Source: CAZFLN01 sp964519905
Lineage (GTDB): Bacteria > Patescibacteriota > Microgenomatia > UBA1400 > UBA1396
Assembly: GCA_964519905.1 (NCBI GenBank)
Contig: CAZFLN010000014.1
Span: 1-26,817 of the forward strand
DNA: 26,817 bases
Direction of reading: 5' to 3'
In this document: positions 6,772 to 15,541 of the stretch, piece after piece
Numbering within the stretch: the stretch's first letter is position 1
How the letters are laid out: every line of letters begins with the position of its first letter
The notes under the pieces: generated by a model
Databases searched by the model: none
Told to the model about the DNA's origin: nothing
What the model saw: the letters and a program-made list of their open reading frames with translations, nothing else
Position numbers and translations under genes: made by a program

Positions 6772-7284
6772 TTATTGCCTGTAAGAACGCAGAGCTTGTT
6801 TGAGAGACTCAAAGGCGAGTTCTTCGTCGGGTGGAAGGTTTTGAACACTCACCCACTCGACACTTGCCACATCATCCGCCGGTTGGAGATCACGAGTCAA
6901 TAATTCGGCAGTATAAAACACATCACAATTATGCTGCGTGTTCCCCTGGTATGTGTACGGAATGGGTGCATACACACCATGCAGACTAGTAATTTTTATC
7001 TCGACACCGAGCTCCTCACGCAGTTCTCGTTGACAGGTTTGCATAGGATGTTCATTAGGATTGCAGTAGCCACCTGGAATATCGAGCTTTCCTTTTTCTG
7101 GTTCAAAAGCGCGGCGAACTAACAGGAGCTGATCGCCTTCGAGTATGAGCGCAGAAGCAGTGGCGACCAAATTTTCAAAAACATGTTTGCCACAAGCTTG
7201 GCACGAAAAAAAGAATTCTTTGAGATTGACAGACTCTGGCGTATATGCCGATCCGCAGTAGGGACAAAATTTGTAAGCTCGCAT
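6772..7284 (-). CDS. Nudix hydrolase with N-terminal zinc ribbon
   Basis: A predicted nucleoside-diphosphate-linked pyrophosphohydrolase of 170 residues. The N-terminus carries a four-cysteine zinc ribbon (CPYCG at 7-11 and CQACG at 28-32). The Nudix box fits GX5EX7REUXEEXGU exactly: G72, E78, R86-E87, E90-E91, G93-V94, so the metal-binding glutamates are intact. The preceding IPGG is typical. The zinc ribbon recalls NADH pyrophosphatase-like and ADP-ribose-type Nudix proteins, but substrate cannot be told from sequence. The ATG at 7282-7284 has no Shine-Dalgarno; a TACACT -10 box lies 6 nt upstream, suggesting a leaderless mRNA. It follows the rpoC terminator and precedes pyrH in the same direction. 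Confidence 0.9.
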   Translation of the reverse strand: MRAYKFCPYCGSAYTPESVNLKEFFFSCQACGKHVFENLVATASALILEGDQLLLVRRAFEPEKGKLDIPGGYCNPNEHPMQTCQRELREELGVEIKITSLHGVYAPIPYTYQGNTQHNCDVFYTAELLTRDLQPADDVASVEWVSVQNLPPDEELAFESLKQALRSYRQ

Positions 7285-7290
7285 TGATGC

Positions 7291-7318
7291 AGTGTAGCAG
7301 AGAAAAATCTGGAAGCAA
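7291..7318 (-). promoter_or_regulatory. Promoter of the Nudix gene, predicted leaderless
   Basis: TTGCTT (7318-7313) and TACACT (7296-7291) are spaced 16 nt apart. The -10 ends 6 nt before the ATG, so the predicted start nucleotide is the A of the start codon. The -35 overlaps the U-tract end of the rpoC terminator. Confidence 0.6.
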
Positions 7319-7346
7319 AAAAGGAGCGCCCTTGCGGGCGCTCCTT
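7317..7346 (-). terminator. Intrinsic terminator of rpoBC
   Basis: A perfect 11-bp stem AAGGAGCGCCC/GGGCGCTCCTT (7321-7331 with 7336-7346, loop of 4) is followed on the minus strand by TTTTTT. It lies 25 nt beyond the rpoC stop and ends the rpoB-rpoC transcript. The T-run on the plus side is weaker. Confidence 0.9.
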
Positions 7347-7370
7347 CTTCTCAATTTTCAATGTTTTCTC

Positions 7371-10300
7371 TTAGACCTCAACCTGAGCTCGATCCTCAGA
7401 CGTTGGGATAAGACGTCCAATGATGACGTTTTCCTTGAGTCCGAGTAAGCGGTCTTCCTTGCCTTCTACGGCGGCCTGAGTCAGGACGCTTGTCGTGTTC
7501 TGGAAAGAAGCAGCCGAGAGCCAGCTTTCGGTGTAGAGAGACGCACGAGTGACACCGAGGATCAGAACCTGGCCAGTAGCTGGTTCACCACCTTGGGCGA
7601 GCACTGTTTCGTTCTCTTCACGGAAGCGCATGCGGTCAACGATTTCACCAGGCAACAAAGTAGTGTCACCAGCAGTGTCAATCGAGATCTTGTCGCTCAT
7701 CTTGCCGATGATGACTTCGAAGTGCTTGTCGTTAATACCAATACCCTGAGACTCGTACACAGCTTGAATACTGTCCAGCAAGTACTGCTGAGCAGCGCGC
7801 ATGCCACGGAGTTTGAGAACTTCGCGAGCATCAAGTGCACCAGCGGTGAGCTGTTGACCAGCGGACACGAGGTCGCCATCAGCAATCAGAGGCTTAGCAC
7901 CGCGAGGCAGATCGTAGGAACGAACTTCCTGTGGCTTTCCGTCAGAGGTGATCGTGATGTGGAATCCGAGATCGGTTTCTTCGACAGTTGCTTTTCCAGA
8001 GATCTCGGCCATTGGAGCCATTGCCTTTGGAATACGAATTTCGAAGAGCTCTTCCACACGTGGCAAACCTTGAGTCACGTCGAGACCGACGATACCTCCA
8101 GAGTGCTTCACACGCATTGTCAGCTGAGTACCAGGTTCTCCAATAGACTGAGCGGCGATGATTCCGACTGGTGTTCCCAGTGTTCCCAGTTTCTTACTAG
8201 AGAAATCCCAGCCATAACACTTCTGACAGAGACCAACGGTCATTTGACAGGTCAGTGGTGAGAAGACAGTGACTGATTCAGCACCAGCAGCGTCGATCTT
8301 GGCAGACAATTCATCATCAACCACGGCACCGGTTTCAGCAATCGTCTTGCCGTTCACGATGACGTCTTCAGACAATACTCGACCAAGAATTCGCTGTGGG
8401 AAGACCTTAGCGCGCTCACCAGCTCGGATGATCTCAACACCTTCAGAGGTGCCACAATCAAGAGCACGAATGATAGAGTCATGAGCCACGTCACAGAGAC
8501 GGCGAGTCAGGTATCCAGCGTCAGCGGTCTTCAAAGCAGAGTCAGTCAAACCCTTACGTGATCCACGAGAGGAAGTTACGTACTCGAAGATCGAAAGACC
8601 TTCACGGAAGTTTGACTTCGTCGGCATTTCCACGATGCGTCCAGTTGGGTCAACCACGAGTCCGCGCATAGCAGCCAGCTGCTTGACCTGATCCTTAGAA
8701 GCACGAGTACCTCCAGAATTGATGATCACCTTAATAGCGTTGTCTTCTGAGAAGTTATCCCAGGTTGCTTCCGCGACTTCGTCGGTGGTTTCCATCCAGA
8801 CTTCGAAGGTTAAGCGACGCTTCTCTTCTTGCGTGATCAAACCAGACAAGTAACTTTCCTGAATTTCTTCAGCGCGCTTGTTGGCTTTAGCGATCATTGT
8901 GTCTTTGACGGTGATCATGACACAGTCAGATACGGCCACAGACAAACCAGAGTGAGTGGCGACTTCAAATCCGAGATCCTTGATGTTGTCGATCAGTTTC
9001 GCAACCGCTGCAGAATCCAAGAAGGAAATCGCGTGCGTGACCAAAGCTTTGATCTTTCCAGCCGTAATGTCTTCATTCATGAAGCGCATTTCTTCTGGGA
9101 GAATCGCGTTGAACTGCAAGCGACCAACCGTGGTCTTGAGCATTTGGCGTGAACCATCTGGCAAAGTGACACGAACGGTAGCCAACTGACGGCGAGAAAT
9201 CAAACCAGTCTGCCAAGCGTGTTCAGCCTCTGACTCATCTGCAAAGATGATTGGAGACTCGCTCACATTTGGATCAACTGAGGTGAGGTAATACACACCC
9301 ATGGCCATTTCTTTGTTAGGCACCGTAATTGGACTGGCATCGGCTGGCTTGAGCAAGTTGTGTTGTGGCAACATTTGCTCTTTGGCTTCAGCAATCGCTG
9401 CTTGCGTCAAAGGAACGTGAACAGCCATTTGGTCACCGTCGAAGTCAGCGTTGTATCCAGAACACACACAAGGGTGCAAACGGATAGCGTTTCCTTCGAT
9501 CAACACTGGGTAGAAAGCCTGAATACCAAGCTTGTGCAGCGTTGGAGCACGGTTCAAGAGAACTGGGTGATCCTTGGTGATAGATTCCAAAATGTCGTAG
9601 ACCACTTCGTTGCGGCGTTCCAACATGTATTTGGCAGAACGAATGTTTGGAGCGTACCCCAACTTAATCAATTCACGCAGTACGTGTGGCTTGAACATTT
9701 CCAGAGCCATTTCCTTTGGCAGACCACATTGGTTCAGCTTGAGTTCTGGACCGACCACGATAACGGAACGTCCAGAGTAGTCAACACGCTTACCCAACAA
9801 GTTCTGACGGAAACGACCTTGCTTTCCACGCAGCATCTCAGCGAGAGACTTGAGTGGTCGGCGACGAGCGCGACGGCGAGTGCGAGCAGATGAACTGTCG
9901 ATTAAAGCATCGACCGCTTCTTGCAACATACGCTTTTCGTTGCGCAAGATGATCTCTGGAGCACCAAGTTTGATAAGGTGCTTCAAGCGATTATTACGGT
10001 TGATAACTCGGCGGTAAAGATCGTTCAAGTCAGAGGAGGCGAATCGACCACCAGACAACTGCACCATTGGGCGCAAGTCTGGAGGGAGGACTGGCAGAAT
10101 GTTCATAAACAACCAGCTTGGTTGCTGTCCAGACTTACGGAATCCTTCTACGATACGCAGGCGCTTGGTCGCTTTGACGCGGCGCTGTCCCTTGGTTTCA
10201 TCGATTTCTTGCTTGAGTTCGGCAGACAAAGCGTCCAGATCCAAACGATTGATAATCTCGATCAAAGCCTCAGCGCCCATTCCGATTCGGAGGTGGTTAG

Positions 10301-11141
10301 CAGCATCGTACTCAACCATCTTGAGGTATTCATCCTCAAACAAGATTGAGTTTGTCTGAACTTTCTTGACCAATTCGCGAACGGCGTCGTAAATCTCGTC
10401 AGTGTTGGCACTGTCAGTTTGGAGTTGATCCTTTACCAAAGCGACTTGCTGCTTGGCTTTAAGCTCAGCGGCTTGCTTCTTGAGGTCACGGGTCTCAGCG
10501 TCCTTGATCTGTTCATTGATTGCAGCCAAATCGGTAGAGAGCTGATCCTTGATCCGCTCCACCGCTGCCTCTGCATCAACTTTCAAGTCTTCTTTTGCAG
10601 CTTCGCGGTCACCCTCGAGCTGTTCCAAAGTTGCTTCCTTTTCAGTCTGATCAACTTCGAGCACAACATACTTACTGAAGTAAATAATTGAAGCCAAGTT
10701 TCGTGGACTGATGTCGAGCAACAAAGACAAAGGAGATGGAGCGCCCTTAAAGAACCAGATATGTGCCACTGGCACAGACAAGTTTAAGTGGCCCAAACGC
10801 TCGCGACGCACGCGACTTTGAGTAATTTCCACTCCACACTTGTCACACACAATACCCTTGTAGCGGTACCCCTTGTACTTGCCACAATGACACTGCCAGT
10901 CCTTCATTGGTCCGAAAATTTCTTCAGCAAAAAGACCACCTTTTTCCGCCTTTTGAGTGCGGTAATTGATCGTTTCTGCTTTCAAAACTTCACCATGAGA
11001 CCAGTCGCGGATTTGATCTGGCGAGGCCAGCGAGACGCGGAGCGACTCGAAGTCCACAACAGAGCCTTGGCGGGATGTCGGCAGTTCGTTGGTGCTATTT
11101 GGCTGATTTGTCATGTTTGCTCCTGCTGAATTCTGCTCCAT
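7371..11141 (-). CDS. rpoC: DNA-directed RNA polymerase subunit beta-prime
   Basis: The largest RNA polymerase subunit, 1256 residues from ATG 11139-11141. That ATG is chosen because GAGGAGG lies 7 nt upstream and the frame starts just after the rpoB stop; an ATG five codons earlier overlaps rpoB. Zinc-binding region 1 has C84, C86, C99 and C102. The catalytic NADFDGDQMAVH is at about 564-575, with D566, D568 and D570 chelating Mg. The Zn2 cysteines (LDCGTSEG and CQMTVGLCQKC), the RNRAPTLH-like LNRAPTLHKLG and the trigger-loop SIGEPGTQLTMR are present. An extra charged, Lys/Glu/Ala-rich coiled-coil-like segment occupies about residues 165-250 after the clamp strand KYVVLEV; E. coli lacks it. 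The gene ends before a strong terminator. Confidence 0.98.
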   Translation of the reverse strand: MEQNSAGANMTNQPNSTNELPTSRQGSVVDFESLRVSLASPDQIRDWSHGEVLKAETINYRTQKAEKGGLFAEEIFGPMKDWQCHCGKYKGYRYKGIVCDKCGVEITQSRVRRERLGHLNLSVPVAHIWFFKGAPSPLSLLLDISPRNLASIIYFSKYVVLEVDQTEKEATLEQLEGDREAAKEDLKVDAEAAVERIKDQLSTDLAAINEQIKDAETRDLKKQAAELKAKQQVALVKDQLQTDSANTDEIYDAVRELVKKVQTNSILFEDEYLKMVEYDAANHLRIGMGAEALIEIINRLDLDALSAELKQEIDETKGQRRVKATKRLRIVEGFRKSGQQPSWLFMNILPVLPPDLRPMVQLSGGRFASSDLNDLYRRVINRNNRLKHLIKLGAPEIILRNEKRMLQEAVDALIDSSSARTRRRARRRPLKSLAEMLRGKQGRFRQNLLGKRVDYSGRSVIVVGPELKLNQCGLPKEMALEMFKPHVLRELIKLGYAPNIRSAKYMLERRNEVVYDILESITKDHPVLLNRAPTLHKLGIQAFYPVLIEGNAIRLHPCVCSGYNADFDGDQMAVHVPLTQAAIAEAKEQMLPQHNLLKPADASPITVPNKEMAMGVYYLTSVDPNVSESPIIFADESEAEHAWQTGLISRRQLATVRVTLPDGSRQMLKTTVGRLQFNAILPEEMRFMNEDITAGKIKALVTHAISFLDSAAVAKLIDNIKDLGFEVATHSGLSVAVSDCVMITVKDTMIAKANKRAEEIQESYLSGLITQEEKRRLTFEVWMETTDEVAEATWDNFSEDNAIKVIINSGGTRASKDQVKQLAAMRGLVVDPTGRIVEMPTKSNFREGLSIFEYVTSSRGSRKGLTDSALKTADAGYLTRRLCDVAHDSIIRALDCGTSEGVEIIRAGERAKVFPQRILGRVLSEDVIVNGKTIAETGAVVDDELSAKIDAAGAESVTVFSPLTCQMTVGLCQKCYGWDFSSKKLGTLGTPVGIIAAQSIGEPGTQLTMRVKHSGGIVGLDVTQGLPRVEELFEIRIPKAMAPMAEISGKATVEETDLGFHITITSDGKPQEVRSYDLPRGAKPLIADGDLVSAGQQLTAGALDAREVLKLRGMRAAQQYLLDSIQAVYESQGIGINDKHFEVIIGKMSDKISIDTAGDTTLLPGEIVDRMRFREENETVLAQGGEPATGQVLILGVTRASLYTESWLSAASFQNTTSVLTQAAVEGKEDRLLGLKENVIIGRLIPTSEDRAQVEV

Positions 11142-11142
11142 G

Positions 11143-14100
11143 TTAGGCCTCCTCACTCATGTCTTCTTCGGTCATATCTGCCAAATCTTCAGATTCGTCA
11201 ACTTCGGAGTCCAACTCCTCTGCTTCCAAATCTTCATCGGATGGCTCGTCATCTTCCAACTCATCATCGAGGACTTCTTCACCAGCGTCTTCTTCAGCTG
11301 TGACTGACTCAGGAAGAATTTCTTCTTCTTGGCCAATTTGTGCCTCGCGCATGTCTACGTTCAAGCCTAGAGAGTTCAATTCTCGCATCAAGACGCGGAA
11401 GGACTCTGGAACAGCTGGATCTGGGATTTCCTGGTCAGAAACGATCGCTTCGAAGGCTTTAGCGCGACCTACCACGTCGTCAGACTTGATAGTCAACATT
11501 TCTTGCAGCATGTGTGCTGCTTTATGAGCCTCGAGCGCCCAGACTTCCATTTCTCCCAAACGCTGTCCACCCATCTGAGCTTTACCACCCAGCGGCTGTT
11601 GCGTCACGAGAGAGTATGGTCCAGTCGAACGAGCGTGCGTCTTATCCTCGACCATGTGGACGAGCTTCAGAATGTATCCGATACCAACCACAGATTTTTC
11701 ACTGTAAGCTTCACCAGTACGTCCATCGAACAACTGTGCTTTTCCAGAAGATGGCAGTCCGGCGCGATCCAGCTCTTGCCAGATCATGTCTTCTTGCATT
11801 TCTTCGAAAACTGGAACCGCTACTTTGTAGCCAAGTTCGCGAGCAGCCCAACCCAAGTGTGCTTCGAGCAGCTGGCCCATGTTCATACGAGCCAAGACAG
11901 ACAGTGGTGAAATAATAATATCTACCGCGGTTCCATCTTCCAGGTGAGGCATGTCCTCGATTGGAATAATCTTAGAAATAACGCCCTTGTTTCCGTGACG
12001 TCCGGCGAGCTTGTCACCCACCATGATCTTACGCAGCTGAGCTACGTGGATAATCACCTTCTTGATGACACCGGTTTCGAGCTCATCGCCCTTATCGCGG
12101 TCCAAGATGTTGATGCCGATAACCGTTCCAGCTTCGCCGTTTGGCATTCGCAGAGAAGTGTCGCGAACTTCGCGAGCTTTTTCTCCGAAAATAGCACGGA
12201 GCAAGCGCTCTTCAGCGGTGAGTTCTGTTTCGCCCTTTGGAGCGATCTTACCGACCAAAATGTCACCAGCACGGACTTCTGAACCAATCGCAACGATACC
12301 CTCGAAGGTGAGGTTTCGGAGTTCTGCTTCAGAAACGTTTGGAATATCACGAGTCAATTCTTCGGCACCGAGCTTGGTGTCCATGATCTGAGCTTCGTAC
12401 TCACTAATGTGAATGGAAGACAACAAATCGTTCTTGACTAAGCGATCAGAAATAATGATCGCGTCTTCGTAACCCAATCCATCAAAGGAAGTGTAGGCAA
12501 TCACCAAGTTCTGTCCGAGCGCCAATTCTCCTTGGTCAGCGGATGGTCCGTCAATCAGGAGGTCACCCTTACTGATCTTCTGGCCAACAGCCACAGCTGG
12601 GCGCTGGGTGTAACAAGTACTCTGTGAAGTTCGGATGAAAGTTCGCAGTTCGTAGGTCAAAAGATTGTCCTTGAGAACCATGTTTTGACGAGAACGCTTG
12701 GTGAGATCAACTTTGGCCTTGTCTGCTTCTTTCGCAGAGAGCTTCAACACAATCTTGCCAGCATCAACGTACTCGACTGTTCCTTCGTAAGAGGCATGAA
12801 TCGTGTGACCCATCGCCCCAGCGATTTCGCGTTCCATACCTGTTCCCACAATCGGAGCCTCAGCGCGTACCAAAGGCACGGCCTGACATTGCATGTGAGA
12901 GCCCATCAGCGCACGGTTGGCTTCGTCATGGGCGATAAATGGAATCAAAGAAGCAGAAGTACCGACCACCTGGCGTGGAACGACGTCGATGTACTGGACT
13001 TGCTCAACAGGTCCTTCGATAAAGTCGTTACTGTGGCGAAGTGGAATCCAGTCTTCTTTAATGAAACCTTTTTCGTCTACTTCCACCGCAGCGTGGGTGA
13101 TGTACAGATCTTCTTCGTCGTCAGCTTGCAAGTACACAACTTCATCAGTCACGCGCATCTTGCCTTTAACGTTCTCGACTTTTCGATATGGAGCCTCGAG
13201 GAATCCGAACTCGTTCACACGAGCGTACAAGGCCAAGTAAGTCACCAAACCGATGTTTGGACCTTCTGGAGAGCGAACCGGATCGATACGAGAATACTGA
13301 GACGCGTTAATGTCACGCATGGAGAAACTGGCACGCTCTCGAGTCACACCACCGGTTCCCATTACAGAGAGACGGCGCAGGTTGTCGACCTCAGAGAGTG
13401 GATTCGTTTGATCCAAAATTGTGGACAAGCGGTTTCGACGGAAAAATTCAGAAATAGTCGCAATCAACGGACGAGCGTTAATCAGAGAGGCTGGTGTCAA
13501 CAGTTCGTCAGTTTTGGCGAGAGACATTTTTTCTCGGATAGATCGCTCTAAACGAAGCAGTCCAACGCGGAAAGCAACAGCATTTACCAACTCACCGACA
13601 CGACGAACGCGGCGGTTAGACAGGTGATCAATATCATCGATCTTGCCTTGACCATTTTGCAATTGAATCAGGTAACGGAAAGCAGCCACGATGTCATCGT
13701 GAGTCAGTGTGTGGACTCGAGCAGTCAAGTCACCTTCTACACCCAAACGACGGTTGACTTTGTAGCGACCAACGCGACCCAAATCGTATCGGCGAGGATT
13801 GAAGAACAACTCGTTGAGCAGTTCTTGAGCCCCTTCGATAGTAGCTGGTTCTCCTGGGCGGAGTTTTTCGTAGAGTTCAATCAAAGCCTCGTTTTGAGAC
13901 TTGGTTGGATCTTTTTCGATGGTGTTGGCGATGTAGTGAATGTCTCCAGTTGTGTCAACTTCGCGGAACATCTCTAAGAGCTGTTCATCTGTGGAGTAAC
14001 CAAGCGCGCGCAACAAAACAGTAGCTGGGATTTTTCGGTGACGATCAATTTTCACAGTCAAGATATCGCGGCGACTAGTACTCACTTCGAGCCAAGAACC

Positions 14101-14592
14101 ACGCATTGGGCGCAGTTCAGCACGGTACAGCATCTTTCCAGTACGAGGATCTTGCTCACCAGCAAAGAAAATACCAGGAGAGCGAACCAGCTGGTTCACC
14201 ACTGCACGGTCTACACCGTTCACAATGAAAGTACCAGTCTCAGTCATGAGTGGCATGTCAGACAAGAAAACTTCTTGAACGGCAGTTTCACCGGTTCGGA
14301 GGTTAGTAAGCTTTACTTCGGCACGAAGTGGAGCGTCGTAGGTCAAACCCTTTCGGCGAGCTTCTTCTGGAGTGATTTTGGCATCACCCAAGTGATGTGC
14401 ACCAAATTCCAGCTTCCAGTTCTTACTGGTAAAGTCAAGAATTCCACCGTTTTCGTTAATTTCAGCGAAGGACTCAGCGATGCCTTCCTGCAAAAACTTT
14501 TCGTAGGATTCTTTCTGTACAATAGTGAGGTCAATCTGTGGCAAAACGTTTGCGACTGAGCCGAGATAACGGCGTGGACTGGAAGCTTTCAT
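11143..14592 (-). CDS. rpoB: DNA-directed RNA polymerase subunit beta
   Basis: 1149 residues. It carries the beta-subunit landmarks: FIVNGVDRAVVNQLVRSPG, the rifampicin-pocket region (about 388-412), RSPEGPNIGL, the catalytic-lysine segment GDKLAGRHGNKGVIS and the C-terminal GGKAQMGGQRLGEMEVWALEA clamp. In the rifampicin cluster, E. coli Gln513 is replaced by Thr391 and His526 by Asn404, while Asp516 and Ser531 equivalents are kept. The last 61 residues form a very acidic tail (34 Asp/Glu, no Lys or Arg). The ATG at 14590-14592 has an AAGGG Shine-Dalgarno at some distance. The gene has a consensus-like promoter (14822-14850) and a leader of about 220 nt. rplJ/rplL are not upstream; groSL and an NDK-like gene are. 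Confidence 0.98.
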   Translation of the reverse strand: MKASSPRRYLGSVANVLPQIDLTIVQKESYEKFLQEGIAESFAEINENGGILDFTSKNWKLEFGAHHLGDAKITPEEARRKGLTYDAPLRAEVKLTNLRTGETAVQEVFLSDMPLMTETGTFIVNGVDRAVVNQLVRSPGIFFAGEQDPRTGKMLYRAELRPMRGSWLEVSTSRRDILTVKIDRHRKIPATVLLRALGYSTDEQLLEMFREVDTTGDIHYIANTIEKDPTKSQNEALIELYEKLRPGEPATIEGAQELLNELFFNPRRYDLGRVGRYKVNRRLGVEGDLTARVHTLTHDDIVAAFRYLIQLQNGQGKIDDIDHLSNRRVRRVGELVNAVAFRVGLLRLERSIREKMSLAKTDELLTPASLINARPLIATISEFFRRNRLSTILDQTNPLSEVDNLRRLSVMGTGGVTRERASFSMRDINASQYSRIDPVRSPEGPNIGLVTYLALYARVNEFGFLEAPYRKVENVKGKMRVTDEVVYLQADDEEDLYITHAAVEVDEKGFIKEDWIPLRHSNDFIEGPVEQVQYIDVVPRQVVGTSASLIPFIAHDEANRALMGSHMQCQAVPLVRAEAPIVGTGMEREIAGAMGHTIHASYEGTVEYVDAGKIVLKLSAKEADKAKVDLTKRSRQNMVLKDNLLTYELRTFIRTSQSTCYTQRPAVAVGQKISKGDLLIDGPSADQGELALGQNLVIAYTSFDGLGYEDAIIISDRLVKNDLLSSIHISEYEAQIMDTKLGAEELTRDIPNVSEAELRNLTFEGIVAIGSEVRAGDILVGKIAPKGETELTAEERLLRAIFGEKAREVRDTSLRMPNGEAGTVIGINILDRDKGDELETGVIKKVIIHVAQLRKIMVGDKLAGRHGNKGVISKIIPIEDMPHLEDGTAVDIIISPLSVLARMNMGQLLEAHLGWAARELGYKVAVPVFEEMQEDMIWQELDRAGLPSSGKAQLFDGRTGEAYSEKSVVGIGYILKLVHMVEDKTHARSTGPYSLVTQQPLGGKAQMGGQRLGEMEVWALEAHKAAHMLQEMLTIKSDDVVGRAKAFEAIVSDQEIPDPAVPESFRVLMRELNSLGLNVDMREAQIGQEEEILPESVTAEEDAGEEVLDDELEDDEPSDEDLEAEELDSEVDESEDLADMTEEDMSEEA

Positions 14593-14716
14593 AAGCGATA
14601 TTTCCCTTGTGTTTCCTGGTTCGTTTTTTCTTCACCGCTCGAATTCCTTGGCAAAGCCGTGAAATACGAGTCGTTTCCTCTGTGTCACTGCTCAAAAGTA
14701 AAAACAATTCAAAACG

Positions 14717-14756
14717 CAAAAAATCACCCACGTCTGGTGAGGGGTGTTTTTTTTCG
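14717..14756 (-). promoter_or_regulatory. Attenuator-like hairpin in the rpoB leader
   Basis: In the minus-strand leader, AAAAAACACCC pairs with GGGTGATTTTTT around a loop of about 12 nt, with an alternative inner TCACC/GGTGA stem, and a run of six U follows. This looks like an intrinsic terminator about 70-100 nt after the predicted rpoB transcription start and about 125 nt before the rpoB ATG. On the plus strand the same hairpin is followed by eight T, so it could also stop antisense transcription. A further stem TTCAC/GTGAA (14631-14663) lies nearer the start codon. Regulation by attenuation is inferred. Confidence 0.5.
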
Positions 14757-14821
14757 TTCCTAGTTGTGTGTACTTTCGATCAAGAGTTTCTCCAGAAACG
14801 CTTCCATTTGAGCGAAACGCA

Positions 14822-14850
14822 ATTATAGCATTTTTTATTTCTGGTTTCAA
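14822..14850 (-). promoter_or_regulatory. Strong sigma70-type promoter of rpoBC
   Basis: TTGAAA (14850-14845), a 17-nt spacer ending in TGC, and a perfect TATAAT (14827-14822). The predicted start is near 14815. It begins 8 nt after the stop codon of the preceding NDK-like gene. Confidence 0.85.
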
Positions 14851-14858
14851 GTGTTTTT

Positions 14859-15524
14859 TTAAACATTTGCCGATTTGTCACCGGCTTCATCAACCCAGCG
14901 CTTCAGCAAATTCACGATAACCTGAGTTTCTGTCAACACTTCATCTCTGGTTTGAGACCCATGAAAGCTATTATTTAAGAGAGCCTCCGCTGGGTCTTGA
15001 GATGAGTACCGTGCTCGCAAAGGGACTCTCTTTCCGGTCAAACCTGCAGACACCTGCTCTCTAAGCTCTGAAACTCTCCAATTGTTCCCAATTTGTTCCC
15101 GCCAAAGCGCAATAGCTGAACCACTGGGTGAAACAAGAATCAAAACTTGAGACTCAGCGCTCGTCATAAACTCCACAAACTCATCCCATCGATTCCCAAT
15201 AGATTTAAAAATCGGGGACTTCTGCTTTTGAGAAACTTGTGATCTTCCTGGCCACATTTCATGAACAGCCTGTGAATCAAAGCGCAGTGGAAAGGAAAGA
15301 GCGACTTCGAGAGGCGGTTGAATATCTTTCAAAACATCTTGGAAAATTTCCTTTTGAGGCTTGTCTCTTCCTTCCGGATCATGCAGCTTTGGGCGAGCCA
15401 ATCCAAGCGAAATTTTCCCTGCCAACACCAAGTTTCGAAATTGTTCTGATGTAAGGAAATTTAGTACATCACCTGAGAAAAACTTATTTTCATGATGACT
15501 CGTACCTGTAATTCTTTCTCCCAT
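14859..15524 (-). CDS. Diverged nucleoside-diphosphate-kinase-fold protein
   Basis: A 221-residue protein that resembles NDP kinase (transfer of the gamma-phosphate between NTPs and NDPs) in order and spacing of motifs. ISLGLARPKLHDP (about 38-50) matches the first strand and KPD loop, with Arg in place of the phosphate-binding Lys. DEFVEFMTS (114-122) matches the family VEFMTSG helix, and VLILVSPSGSAIALWREQIG (about 127-146) matches the next strand and the R..iG helix. Then come PLRARY (168-173) and NSFHGSQT (185-192), which matches N..HGSD with the catalytic His at 188 and Asn at 185. It is about 75 residues longer than a normal NDK, with an N-terminal extension and insertions near 50-60 and 150-168. 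Activity may be altered or lost. It follows groL past a 13-bp hairpin. GAGAG lies 8 nt before the ATG, and a TATTAT -10-like box sits 8 nt upstream. Confidence 0.62.
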   Translation of the reverse strand: MGERITGTSHHENKFFSGDVLNFLTSEQFRNLVLAGKISLGLARPKLHDPEGRDKPQKEIFQDVLKDIQPPLEVALSFPLRFDSQAVHEMWPGRSQVSQKQKSPIFKSIGNRWDEFVEFMTSAESQVLILVSPSGSAIALWREQIGNNWRVSELREQVSAGLTGKRVPLRARYSSQDPAEALLNNSFHGSQTRDEVLTETQVIVNLLKRWVDEAGDKSANV

Positions 15525-15541
15525 AAGCTCTCATAATAACG

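Noticed and set aside
6714..6848. N-terminal extension of UMP kinase from an ATG at 6848
   Set aside because: The extension overlaps the end of the Nudix gene and covers a -10-like box. The UMPK family starts close to ATG 6713.
7593..8261. 222-codon plus-strand frame opposite rpoC
   Set aside because: Same reason; it is antisense to the conserved C-terminal half of RpoC and has no ribosome-binding site or promoter.
12685..13551. 288-codon plus-strand frame opposite rpoB
   Set aside because: It is a codon-bias shadow of rpoB: it lies wholly antisense to highly conserved coding sequence, and its translation resembles no protein and has no start context.
14531..14731. 66-codon minus-strand frame starting with GTG in the rpoB leader
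   Set aside because: A leader peptide was considered, but the start lies in the attenuator hairpin, there is no Shine-Dalgarno, and it overlaps the rpoB start out of frame.
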